Source of the DNA: Betaproteobacteria bacterium
GTDB taxonomy: Bacteria > Pseudomonadota > Gammaproteobacteria > Burkholderiales > SG8-41
DNA length: 64,000 nt
Assembly: GCA_947486575.1 (NCBI GenBank)
Contig: CANKUB010000012.1
Span: 1-64,000, forward strand
Direction of reading: 5' to 3'
The stretch's first letter is position 1, and every line of letters starts with the position of its first letter. Positions 35,188 through 43,013 of the stretch are shown in pieces. The notes under the pieces are model-generated. The model was not told where the DNA came from. It searched no databases and saw only the letters and a program-made list of their open reading frames with translations. The position numbers were made by a program, and so were the translations under genes.

Positions 35188-36183
35188 ATGAATACTTGCC
35201 GAGTAGGTTGTGCGTGCGCGATTGTCCTTGCCTATTTTGTGTTGCCGGGCAGCAACAAGTCTGGCCTGGCCCAGCCATTTCCTGCGAAGCCCATCAACAT
35301 GATCGCGCCCTATGCCGCCGGTGGCCCCACTGATACGGTGGCGCGGCTGGTAGCCGAGCCCATGCGCCGCTTCTTCGGGCAGCCGGTGGTGGTTGAAAAC
35401 ATCACCGGCGCAGGCGGTAGCATCGCCACGGCACGGGTTGCGCGCGCGACGCCAGACGGCTATACACTCAGCATCGGCCATTGGGGCTCGCATGTGGTGA
35501 ACGGCGCTTACTACAGTAACTTGCCCTTCGATTTGCGCACGGATTTTGAGCCGATTGCGTTGATTTCCTCCAACCCGCAGTTGCTGATTTCCAAGCTGTC
35601 GGTGCCCGCGAAAAACCTCAAGGAACTGATCCCGTGGCTTAAAGCCAATCACGACAAGGCGATGTTCGGCAGCGGCGGCGTGGGCGCTTCGTCGCATATT
35701 GGTGGCGCGTATTTTCTCAGTCGCATCGGCGTGAAAATGGAGTTCGTGCCGTATCGCGGTGGCGCACCCGCGATGCAGGCGCTGCTGTCAGGCGAATTCG
35801 AACTGTACATGACGCAGATTTCTGGTGCGGTGGGCCACATTCGCGCCGGAAAACTGCGCGCGTATCTGGTGTCGGACAAAAAACGCCAGGCCATCGCGCC
35901 GGAAATTCCCACCTCCGACGAAGCCGGTTTGCCGGGCCTTTACAACTCGATCTGGCATGGCCTATGGGCGCCCAAGGGCGCGCCGCGCGATGTGATAACC
36001 AAACTCAATGCTGCCGCAGTTGACGCATTGATGGACGACGCGTTGCGCAAGCGCTTTGCCGATCTTGGCCAGGAAATTCCGCCGCGCAACGAGCAAACGC
36101 CGCAGGCGCTCGGCGCTTTTCACAAGGCAGAGATTGATAAGTGGTGGCCGCTGATGCGGGCCGCAGGCATCAAGGCGGAATAG
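35188..36183 (+). CDS. Bug/TctC-family solute-binding receptor (3), tandem paralogue
   Basis: The 331-residue protein starts MNTCRVGCACAIVLAYF; the signal peptide ends near GLAQ. It shares long blocks with the next gene: GGPTDT, TLSIGHWGSHVVNGAYY, RIGVKMEFVPYRGGAPAMQALLSGE, AEIDKWWPLMRAAGIKAE. GCAGGAGG precedes the ATG at 35188; the frame from 35068 runs through the end of the previous gene. It is one half of a tandem duplication. Confidence 0.92.
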   Translation: MNTCRVGCACAIVLAYFVLPGSNKSGLAQPFPAKPINMIAPYAAGGPTDTVARLVAEPMRRFFGQPVVVENITGAGGSIATARVARATPDGYTLSIGHWGSHVVNGAYYSNLPFDLRTDFEPIALISSNPQLLISKLSVPAKNLKELIPWLKANHDKAMFGSGGVGASSHIGGAYFLSRIGVKMEFVPYRGGAPAMQALLSGEFELYMTQISGAVGHIRAGKLRAYLVSDKKRQAIAPEIPTSDEAGLPGLYNSIWHGLWAPKGAPRDVITKLNAAAVDALMDDALRKRFADLGQEIPPRNEQTPQALGAFHKAEIDKWWPLMRAAGIKAE

Positions 36184-36224
36184 AACGGAGTTTCATCAAA
36201 GCAGAATCACATCGAGAGGACAGC

Positions 36225-37199
36225 ATGAAATCACTGCTATGGGTTTACGCAGGGACGTTCACATTCGCGAGTATTTCAGAGAGCATTGCCCAACCGTGGC
36301 CTTCGCGTGCTATAGCGATCATCGTGCCATTTTCGGCCGGCGGGCCTACGGATACGCTGGCGCGCCTGATGAGCGAGCCAATGCGCCGGTTTTTGGGTCA
36401 AACGGTGGTAGTGGAAAACGTTACTGGCGCTGGCGGCAGTATTGGCGTCGGGCGCGTGGCGCGCGCCGCGCCCGACGGTTACACGCTGAGTATCGGTCAC
36501 TGGGGCACGCATGTGGTCAATGGCGCGTACTACAACCTGACATTTGATTTATTAAAGGACCTTGCGCCCGTCGCACAGATCGCCACCAATCCGCAATTGG
36601 TCTTGTCCAAAATTTCAGTCCCCGCAAAGAATATGAAAGAGCTGGCACCGTGGCTAAAAGCAAATCAGGACAAGGTGCAATTTGCGACGGGTGGCGTCGG
36701 TGGCGCTTCGCACATTTCAAGCATCTACTTTATCAATCGTATCGGCGCGAAGGTGGAATATGTGCCGTATCGGGGCGCTGCGCCGGCGTTGCAGGCGCTG
36801 ATGTCGGGAGAAGCTGATGTCAACATCTCGCAGATCGGCGGCTCCATACAGCATGTGCGCAGCGGCAAGTTGCGCGCCTACATGGTGACTGCCAACGCAC
36901 GGCAGAGCGCTGCGCCCGAAGTGCCGTCGGCAGACGAAGCCGGCATGCCGGGGTTGTACACTTCGGTGTGGCATGCGATCTGGGTGCCCGCGAAAACGCC
37001 GCGCGATATCATCACCAAACTCAATGCGTCAATCGTGGAAACTCTGGCAGATGACAACATCCGCAAACGCTTCGCCGACATCGGACAGGACATCCCGCCG
37101 CGCGCGGAACAAACGCCGCAGGCGCTGGCGGCGTATCACAAGGCAGAAATCGACAAGTGGTGGCCGTTGATGAAAGCAGCGGGGATTAAAGGGGAGTGA
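36225..37199 (+). CDS. Bug/TctC-family solute-binding receptor (4), tandem paralogue
   Basis: The 324-residue protein starts MKSLLWVYAGTFTFASIS with the signal peptide ending at SIAQ. Corresponding blocks to receptor 3 are GGPTDT, TLSIGHWGTHVVNGAYY, RIGAKVEYVPYRGAAPALQALMSGE and AEIDKWWPLMKAAGIKGE. GAGAGGACAG before the ATG is almost the same as at the paralogue's start, so the duplication included the ribosome-binding region. The ligand may have diverged. Confidence 0.92.
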   Translation: MKSLLWVYAGTFTFASISESIAQPWPSRAIAIIVPFSAGGPTDTLARLMSEPMRRFLGQTVVVENVTGAGGSIGVGRVARAAPDGYTLSIGHWGTHVVNGAYYNLTFDLLKDLAPVAQIATNPQLVLSKISVPAKNMKELAPWLKANQDKVQFATGGVGGASHISSIYFINRIGAKVEYVPYRGAAPALQALMSGEADVNISQIGGSIQHVRSGKLRAYMVTANARQSAAPEVPSADEAGMPGLYTSVWHAIWVPAKTPRDIITKLNASIVETLADDNIRKRFADIGQDIPPRAEQTPQALAAYHKAEIDKWWPLMKAAGIKGE

Positions 37200-37449
37200 G
37201 CGCCGACAGGCTATCGCTAGCGTACTGTATGAGCTGGCAGTGACTTTTGTGACAAATTGATTTTGTTCATTATTATCGGCATTTACGTCAACGGCGAACG
37301 GCAAGTTCGCAGGTTCACCTGTAGCTGGATCTATCGTGTAATTGTCTGCGGCGGCGGCATTCAGCGGGCAGAAACCGGCATTCACAGCGCCCGCTCGAAT
37401 TGCAGGCAAAATACAGACCTAATTCAACTTTCCCCGAAAGGAACGCTTT

Positions 37450-37752
37450 ATGCTCTGGGCCATTACCCGCGTCGCTGCACCCAATTTCGCTGAGAATCGC
37501 GAGAAGGGCTTGCAGCCCCACATTGACTACCTGCGCAGCCAGAAAAACATTCTGGTCATTTCGGGCGCGACGACGAGCGACGACGGCACGCAGTTCGTTG
37601 GCAGCGTATTGATCGTCAACGTGAAAACCCGCGCCGAAGCACAAGCTTTTGTGGACGGCGACCCCTTCACGAAGGCAGGCATGTTTACCGACGTTAAGAT
37701 CACGCGCATGAACAAAGGGCAGTTCAATCCGCAAGCGTGTGAAGGCGCGTAG
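37450..37752 (+). CDS. YCII-related protein (YciI-like)
   Basis: The 100-residue protein starts MLWAITRVAAPNFAENREKG and has the ferredoxin-like YCII fold: HIDYLRSQKNILVISGA, GSVLIVNVKTRAEAQAFVDGDPFTKAGMF. The conserved His (about residue 24) and the DGDPF aspartates are present. Some relatives take part in degradation of chlorinated aromatics or act as small isomerases; here the neighbouring receptors suggest a catabolic job. AAAGGAA precedes the ATG. Confidence 0.85.
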   Translation: MLWAITRVAAPNFAENREKGLQPHIDYLRSQKNILVISGATTSDDGTQFVGSVLIVNVKTRAEAQAFVDGDPFTKAGMFTDVKITRMNKGQFNPQACEGA

Positions 37753-38027
37753 GTATTCAGCGTCGGCACCTGGCGGCTTGTTCGGCGAAGAATCCGTTTT
37801 CAGGGGGTTACTGCGCGGTTGTTATCCGGCGGCTATCGGCCTCAGCCGACACTGACGACGCGTAAAGTCCCCACCTCTGAGCGTCGGCTCCAAGCCTGAC
37901 AGCGGTCATTCATATTTGCGCGACAGGCTCAGGCGTGGTTAACCGACCGCCAACCAGCAGCACTTGCCTTCATGCCTAATATCGACCACAATAAAGCACC
38001 TATTTTGGATTGATACTGATACACGCC

Positions 38028-38342
38028 ATGGAACAGGTTCTCGCTTCCCGCTCGGTGAGCATCACCGAACTTAAACGCAGCCCCAGCGCCGTTCTCGAAC
38101 AGGCCGGTTCCGAACCCGTGGCGGTGCTGAACCACAACCGGCCGGCCGCCTACCTGCTATCGCCTCACGTCTATGAGGCCATGCTGGAACGGCTGAAGGC
38201 CGACTTGCGGCAATCGATACAGGAGGGTATCGACAGCGGCCCGGCCGTTGCGGCCGATCAGGTGTTCGCCGAGCTGAATGCCCGCTATGCCGAACCCGGC
38301 AGTAAGCCCGCCACCAAGCCCAGTGGCAAACGCAAGGCTTAA
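38028..38342 (+). CDS. Phd/YefM-family antitoxin
   Basis: The 104-residue protein starts MEQVLASRSVSITELKRSP and has the Phd fold (SAVLEQAGSEPVAVLNHNRPAAYLLSPHVYEAMLERL) followed by a variable tail that neutralises the toxin (VFAELNARYAEP). It binds its own promoter in this family; the upstream region holds no clear palindrome that I can point to. The stop overlaps the toxin start (TAATG). An extension to 38010 adds six residues. Confidence 0.88.
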   Translation: MEQVLASRSVSITELKRSPSAVLEQAGSEPVAVLNHNRPAAYLLSPHVYEAMLERLKADLRQSIQEGIDSGPAVAADQVFAELNARYAEPGSKPATKPSGKRKA

Positions 38343-38650
38343 TGGCAGCAGTCACCTTCTCGCCGAAGTCTCGGCAAGACCTCCTCGACATCGGCGATTA
38401 CATCGCCAAAGACAGCCGCGCTAACGCTCGGCGTTTTGTCGGCAAACTGATGGAGCAGTGTAAGCGCATCGGCAATGCCCCGTTGGGCTACGCTGGCCGC
38501 GAGGATTTGGCTCCCGACCTGCGCATGGCGGCGTTAGGCCGCTATGTGGTTTTCTTCCGCGTGATTGATAATTCGGTGCGAATCGAAAGAGTCTTGCATG
38601 GCGCCCGTAATCTGCATGCGATACTCGAATCCGATCAGAGATCTGAATGA
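38342..38650 (+). CDS. ParE/RelE-family toxin
   Basis: The 102-residue protein starts MAAVTFSPKSRQDLLDIGDY and follows the ParE pattern (AKDSRANARRFVGKLMEQCKRI, PDLRMAALGRYVVFFRV, IERVLHGARNL). ParE toxins poison DNA gyrase; RelE relatives cut mRNA, and the sequence alone favours ParE. It is translationally coupled to the antitoxin. The pair sits in a non-coding, degenerate stretch, typical of a transferred cassette. Confidence 0.88.
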   Translation: MAAVTFSPKSRQDLLDIGDYIAKDSRANARRFVGKLMEQCKRIGNAPLGYAGREDLAPDLRMAALGRYVVFFRVIDNSVRIERVLHGARNLHAILESDQRSE

Positions 38651-38983
38651 GGTGCGACACTGTTTCGACAACAACGATGTAGCAGTCGCGAGAGTCTGCT
38701 GCCGGCGTAAGCCGACGCTCGATCTATGTCGGCCCGTGTTTCTCCATTGGGTCGATAACGGAAGTTGCCGTTTTCGGTAAGCAGCCGCTCAGACTCGTCG
38801 GCCCAGGCTTTTCGGCGGCGCATTGTCGAACGTCGGCAATGCGAAACACAGCCGACCCTCAAGACACCAACGCCCAATGTCGGGAATGGCCGACAAGTTG
38901 TCATTGAGTGAGTTGGTCGGACGACTGCTCCAATCTGATACCGGCCTTTGAACCTCGGATTGCTCGAACGGCAGCAGTGGGTC
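38651..38983. other. non-coding flank of the toxin-antitoxin cassette
   Basis: About 330 bases with many GTCGG/CCGAC words but no believable gene. A 275-base stretch before the antitoxin gene (37753-38027) has the same character, so the cassette appears embedded in related non-coding sequence. Confidence 0.35.
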
Positions 38984-39202
38984 TATTGTGTTGAAAAACT
39001 CGGTTTTGCATAGACGCCAATTTCTAGCGCGGACGCATTGCAGTGGGTTATTGCCCCGAAGAATAATTCGAGGATTGAACAGGTGAGCCATTTATGCACG
39101 CAGAAGTAAATTACGATCCCTTCCGCATCCAGAAAGCCACAATGTCGCTATGAGCCTGGAATTTTTCGGTTGGTCTCAAAAATGGACTTTTTCAACACAA
39201 TA
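38984..39202. mobile_element. 219-bp MITE-like element with terminal inverted repeats
   Basis: The left end reads TATTGTGTTGAAAAACTCGG; the right end, reversed, reads TATTGTGTTGAAAAAGTCCA, so the first 15 bases of both ends are identical and most of the next ten also agree. GGTC stands directly outside both ends (38980-38983 and 39203-39206), which fits a 4-bp target duplication. No transposase frame is inside, so it is a MITE or a deleted insertion sequence; the family cannot be named safely from the ends. Confidence 0.7.
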
Positions 39203-39273
39203 GGTCGAAAGCGGACCTGAAAAATACTCAACCACCGCTTAGTCCGTGCACCGTGCAGCGCATGCCGCAACCG

Positions 39274-39440
39274 TTATGCCGTGAACTGCGATGTCAACCC
39301 GTCTACCCCTGCGTAGCGCGACTGCCAGATTTCGCCCGCTGCAACCGGCAGCGCGGCAGTGAGTGTGCCGGTGGTGATGATTTCCCCTTCGGCCAGCAGC
39401 GCTTGCGCGATGGCTTTCACTGGGCTGTGTCGCAAAGGAT
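39274..39440 (-). pseudogene. 3' remnant of a 2-keto-4-pentenoate hydratase gene
   Basis: On the minus strand the frame reads NPLRHSPVKAIAQALLAEGE, then IITTGTLTAALPVAAGEIW, then QSRYAGVDGLTSQFTA and a stop. This is the C-terminal strand-helix pattern of the MhpD/FahA-like hydratases (NPLxAVxxLAxxL, then TGTLTxxxPVxxGD). Only about 55 codons remain; the 5' part is missing and the fragment abuts the stop of the diguanylate cyclase gene. It shows that a catabolic gene was lost here. Confidence 0.65.
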
Positions 39441-39442
39441 TT

Positions 39443-40378
39443 TTACACCGGCTCCGCAGCGCAGACGCGATTGCGCCCCGATTGCTTCGCTTTGTACAAC
39501 AGACTGTCGGCGATTTCCACCATGGCGTGGATGTCTTTCACCGAGGTGTCTGCGCATAAGCCCATGCTCATGGTGATCTTGAGATCCGGGTGCAGTGAGT
39601 ACCACGGGAATGATTCGATGCGCTGGCGCAGTATTTCACAGGTGGCGATGGCCTGCGGCAGCGGTGTTTCGGGAAAAGCGACAACGAACTCTTCACCGCC
39701 GTAGCGCGCCACCATATCTACGGAGCGTACTTTGGACACCAGTATTTCGCCGATGCGCCGCAGCACTTCATCGCCCATCGCGTGCGACAGGGTATCGTTG
39801 ACTTTCTTGAAGTGATCGAGATCGCCGATCATCACGGCCAGCGGCCGGTTGTAACGCACGGCACGTTCAAACAAAATCGCGCCTTGCTCGTCGAAATAAC
39901 GGCGATTGTACAGATTGGTCAGTGCATCATGCACGCTGAGTTCGCGCAGCCGGTCGGCCTGCTGGCGAATCTGCTCGTGTGAATCCTGCAAGTCTTTGTA
40001 GTTCGCGACGAGGGTATCGCTCATCGTATTGAATTCAGCCGCAAGCTGGCCGATTTCGTCACGCGTATCAACGGCGACGTGCTGACTCAGATCTCCGTGT
40101 TCGATCGCGCGCACCGCACGCGTTAGGCGCTTGAGGCGACGGCTTACGCGCGAACCGAGCGCCACGCCGACCAGCATCGCGACCACAGTGGCTGCCGCCG
40201 CGCCAGCGATTAATGACTCGCGTATGGCATCGATGTGACCCGGATCAAGGTGAACGTAACTGCGTGTCATCAAATAATACGCGACGCCGCCGACTACGGC
40301 GGTGGACGCCAGCGTCGTCACCAGCAGGGTGACGATGACCTTGGTCATGACTGTCAGATCGAGAAAGCGCTGGATCAT
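39443..40378 (-). CDS. membrane diguanylate cyclase (HAMP-GGDEF)
   Basis: The 311-residue protein starts MIQRFLDLTVMTKVIVTLL with two membrane helices (about 10-37 and 55-73) around a short periplasmic loop, a HAMP domain (about 74-125) and a GGDEF domain (about 145-305). The catalytic motif is GGEEF, preceded by DLDHFKKVND, so the enzyme should make cyclic di-GMP. An RxxD inhibitory site can be read near ILVSKVRSVDMV (RSVD, four residues before ARYGGEEF). The very small sensor loop leaves the stimulus unknown. Confidence 0.92.
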   Translation of the reverse strand: MIQRFLDLTVMTKVIVTLLVTTLASTAVVGGVAYYLMTRSYVHLDPGHIDAIRESLIAGAAAATVVAMLVGVALGSRVSRRLKRLTRAVRAIEHGDLSQHVAVDTRDEIGQLAAEFNTMSDTLVANYKDLQDSHEQIRQQADRLRELSVHDALTNLYNRRYFDEQGAILFERAVRYNRPLAVMIGDLDHFKKVNDTLSHAMGDEVLRRIGEILVSKVRSVDMVARYGGEEFVVAFPETPLPQAIATCEILRQRIESFPWYSLHPDLKITMSMGLCADTSVKDIHAMVEIADSLLYKAKQSGRNRVCAAEPV

Positions 40379-40436
40379 GTAGGTGTTTGCGTGGTGCGCC
40401 CAGGTAAGTGAAAGCGCGCAGTTCAGACTGTAACCA

Positions 40437-40466
40437 CAAAAATGATTAAAAACAAATAGTTATGTG
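40437..40466 (-). repeat. AT-rich interspersed element, copy 11
   Basis: On the minus strand: CATAACTATTTGTTTTTAAT, then CATTTTTG. One of the closest matches to the core. It is about 60 bases upstream of the diguanylate cyclase start. Confidence 0.6.
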
Positions 40467-40503
40467 ATGCTTTGTGTTGTGATGCCAATCGAAACCGCAC
40501 ACC

Positions 40504-41289
40504 TTATTGGGCGCAGCGAAAGCTGATGTTGTGATGGCCCGCGCGCGGGTTGCGCGAGAGGGTGCGCCCGCGCTGGGTGGTGGTGATTTCTCCGGCGGGC
40601 GAATCGTGACCGCCGCCGCGCGTGGCGCGCACCGGGCCGGGCGTCAAGTCTTCTCTGCCATCGTCTGAGCGATAAGGGTACGGGCGGTAGGCGCTCGATA
40701 CCCAATGCCATGCGTTGCCTGCCATGCCCTGAACGCCGTAAGGGCTTGCGCCAGCCGCGAAATTTTCCACCGGTGCCGTTTCATTGAAGCGCGCGGCAAA
40801 TTGCGCGCGGCTACGATCAGGCGCGGTATTGCCCCACGGATGGCGGCGTGCATCCGTGCCGCGTGCGGCTTTTTCCCACTCTGCTTCGCTGGGCAAACGT
40901 TTGCCGCGCCAGGCACAATACTCGCGTGCGCCCAGCCATGAGGGCTCCACTGCGGGATGGTTTTCAAATCCACGATCAGCGACGTATTGGCCGTTGACCT
41001 GATGAATGCGCGCATCGTTGTCGTCGTAATCGTAGAGACGCGCGCCGCTCGCCGTGCTGTGGCCACGTACATTCAGAAATTCGGCAAACTGCGCATTGGT
41101 GACGGGCTGCCGGTCAATGTGAAACGCGGACAGTGTTACCGGATGCGCAGGGCGTTCGTCATCAGCGCCGTGGTCGCGGCCCATGGTGAAGGCTCCTGCG
41201 GGGATGGTGATCATGTCGTTGGTAGTTGTGGCGCCGATGGCGTTCATGCCAACGGCCAGGAAAAGTATCGCGCAGATCAGATGCCGCAT
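40504..41289 (-). CDS. exported formylglycine-generating-enzyme-like (SUMF1) protein
   Basis: The 261-residue protein has a signal peptide (MRHLICAILFLAVGMNAIGA). FGE-sulfatase domain features are MITIPAGAFTMGRDHGADDE, HPVTLSAFHIDRQPVTNAQF, WRGKRLPSEAEWEKAARG, GNAWHWVSSAY and ISFRC at the end. The cysteine pair that oxidises sulfatases in true FGE falls in the stretch TTTQRGRTLSRNP, which has no Cys. It is therefore not an ordinary formylglycine generator and no sulfatase is nearby; other roles in this superfamily (e.g. ligand binding or sulfoxide synthase-like chemistry) remain open. It begins 3 bases after the Bug receptor stop, so the two are one operon. Confidence 0.82.
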   Translation of the reverse strand: MRHLICAILFLAVGMNAIGATTTNDMITIPAGAFTMGRDHGADDERPAHPVTLSAFHIDRQPVTNAQFAEFLNVRGHSTASGARLYDYDDNDARIHQVNGQYVADRGFENHPAVEPSWLGAREYCAWRGKRLPSEAEWEKAARGTDARRHPWGNTAPDRSRAQFAARFNETAPVENFAAGASPYGVQGMAGNAWHWVSSAYRPYPYRSDDGREDLTPGPVRATRGGGHDSPAGEITTTQRGRTLSRNPRAGHHNISFRCAQ

Positions 41290-41292
41290 GCT

Positions 41293-42288
41293 CTACTCCG
41301 GCTTGATGCCCGCCGCTTTCACCACCTTGCCTATGGTGGCGTAATCCGTGCGGATCATCCGCGCGAATTCTTCGGGTGATTCGCTGGCCGTGGGTGCGAG
41401 GCCCTGTGCGGCGAACTGCTCTTTGACCTCGGGCGTAGCCGCTACTTTTCGCATGATGCCGTGCACCTGATTGACAATCGAACGCGGTGTGCCTGCAGGT
41501 GCCAGCACGCCGTTCCAACTGCCAAATTCGTAACCGGGCACACCGGCTTCAGCAATGGTGGGCAGTTCCGGCAGAATCGGCGAGCGTTTAGCGGATGAAA
41601 TGGCAATTGCGCGCAGCCGCCCGGCGCGTATCAGCCCAACCAGCGCCGCTGCGGGAGAAATAGCCCACTGCGCCTCGTTGGCTACTACCGCTGTGGCCAT
41701 CGGGCCGCCGCCTTTGTAGGGCACGTGCGTGCTATCGATGCCGGTAAAACTAACGAACAGCAGGCCCGCAAGATGGCTGGATGCGCCCACGCCCGCCGAG
41801 CCCATGTTGAGCTTACCCGGTTGCGCTTTGGCCAGCGCAATAAAATCCTTGACGCTTTTTATGGGCAACGAGGGACTCACCACGAACACCGCTTCGACAT
41901 TGGCAAACAGCGAAATCGGCGCAAAATCGTTAAGCGTATCGAACGGAAGTTTCTTGTAGGTAAAGCTAGACACAATCATTGAGCTGGATGCGCCCGCGAG
42001 CAGCGTGTAGCCGTCGGCAGGTGAGCGTGCAGCCAGTTCTACGCCGATGGTGCCGCCAGCGCCGCCGCGATTGTCGATGACAATCTGCTGGCCGAGTGTT
42101 TCAGTCATTTTCTGCGCGAAGATGCGTAGCAGGGTGTCAAGCGATGAGCCGGACGATTGGGCGGCGATCATGCGGATTGGCCGCTCGGGATAGGCGGAGG
42201 TGGCAGCCGGTTGGGCCTGCACGGCGCACGAGAGCGATGCCAGAACCGATGAAGCTATAAACGGTAACATATTGATTATATTGGACAT
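41293..42288 (-). CDS. Bug/TctC-family solute-binding receptor (5)
   Basis: The 331-residue protein starts MSNIINMLPFIASSVLASL; the signal peptide ends at AVQAQ. Core segments are YPERPIRMIAAQSSGSSLDT, IDNRGGAGGTIGVELAARSPADGY and THVPYKGGGPMATAVVANE. The usual FxPGG after the first strand is replaced by QSSGSS, a variation in the ligand loop. AAAGGAGGAAA before the ATG is a very strong ribosome site. The next gene on the strand is the SUMF1-like protein. Confidence 0.92.
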   Translation of the reverse strand: MSNIINMLPFIASSVLASLSCAVQAQPAATSAYPERPIRMIAAQSSGSSLDTLLRIFAQKMTETLGQQIVIDNRGGAGGTIGVELAARSPADGYTLLAGASSSMIVSSFTYKKLPFDTLNDFAPISLFANVEAVFVVSPSLPIKSVKDFIALAKAQPGKLNMGSAGVGASSHLAGLLFVSFTGIDSTHVPYKGGGPMATAVVANEAQWAISPAAALVGLIRAGRLRAIAISSAKRSPILPELPTIAEAGVPGYEFGSWNGVLAPAGTPRSIVNQVHGIMRKVAATPEVKEQFAAQGLAPTASESPEEFARMIRTDYATIGKVVKAAGIKPE

Positions 42289-42422
42289 TATTTTCCTCCT
42301 TTGCGAGTGAGCAAAGCTATTCTGGCACGCTACACGCGCACTTACAAAACCCCCTTTTCAAATCTGGTCAATTGGGCGCACAATAACCTGTCAATGAGAC
42401 GTATGAACAACTGGAGGCTGAC

Positions 42423-42941
42423 ATGGGCAATATGGAACAAGTGGGACACACGCTGGAAACCTTCGCGGCCAAGTGCCACGATTTCGTCAAGGCCGAACCT
42501 GGCCCGGCAGGCCGTCAGAAAGTCTGCGGCTTGCTGTCGCAGGTTTTGGCGGATGAGCAATTCGTTGCGAAATACGTAGACAGCAATAAAGAGGAACGCA
42601 ATATTTTGTATCAAGATCCCGAATTTGGTTTTTGCATCATCTCGCACAACTATGAAGGCCCCAAGACCAGTGATCCGCACGATCACGGCCATTCATGGGC
42701 GATTTACGGTCAGGCGCGCGGCGAGACTGCCATGAACGATTGGGCGCTGGTGGAAAAAGCGACGGAACAAAAGCCAGGCAAAGTAAAACACGTGCGTACT
42801 TACAAACTGACGCCGGGCATTGCGCACCTTTACAACGAGGGCGATCTGCATTCGCCCAGCCGCGCGAATTCCACCAAGTTGATTCGCATTGAAGGCACGG
42901 ATATGACAAAGGTCAAGCGCTTCAAGTTTCTGGCGGAGTAA
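42423..42941 (+). CDS. cupin-type metal-dependent protein
   Basis: The 172-residue protein starts MGNMEQVGHTLETFAAKCHD. The cupin motif 1 is visible as DPHDHGHSWAIYGQARGETAM (about residues 79-99) and a second metal-site part as GIAHLYNEGDLHSPSR. The overall form is like cysteine/3-mercaptopropionate dioxygenases, but the arginine and tyrosine markers for thiols are not clear. GGAGG precedes the ATG. It is transcribed alone and followed by a terminator. Confidence 0.7.
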   Translation: MGNMEQVGHTLETFAAKCHDFVKAEPGPAGRQKVCGLLSQVLADEQFVAKYVDSNKEERNILYQDPEFGFCIISHNYEGPKTSDPHDHGHSWAIYGQARGETAMNDWALVEKATEQKPGKVKHVRTYKLTPGIAHLYNEGDLHSPSRANSTKLIRIEGTDMTKVKRFKFLAE

Positions 42942-42973
42942 CGCTAACGTTTGGCATCAATAACTAAAAAACT

Positions 42974-43000
42974 AAAAGGCTGCTTGTGCGGCCTTTTTTT
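42974..43000 (+). terminator. terminator after the cupin gene
   Basis: AAAAGGCTGC and GCGGCCTTTT pair with one G-U, TTGT loop, followed by T's. It lies between the convergent cupin and lplT genes and probably serves both. Confidence 0.85.
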
Positions 43001-43013
43001 ATGGGCTGATGGA

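Noticed and set aside
40504-41289. Active formylglycine-generating enzyme for a sulfatase
   Set aside because: The catalytic cysteines are absent and no sulfatase gene lies nearby.
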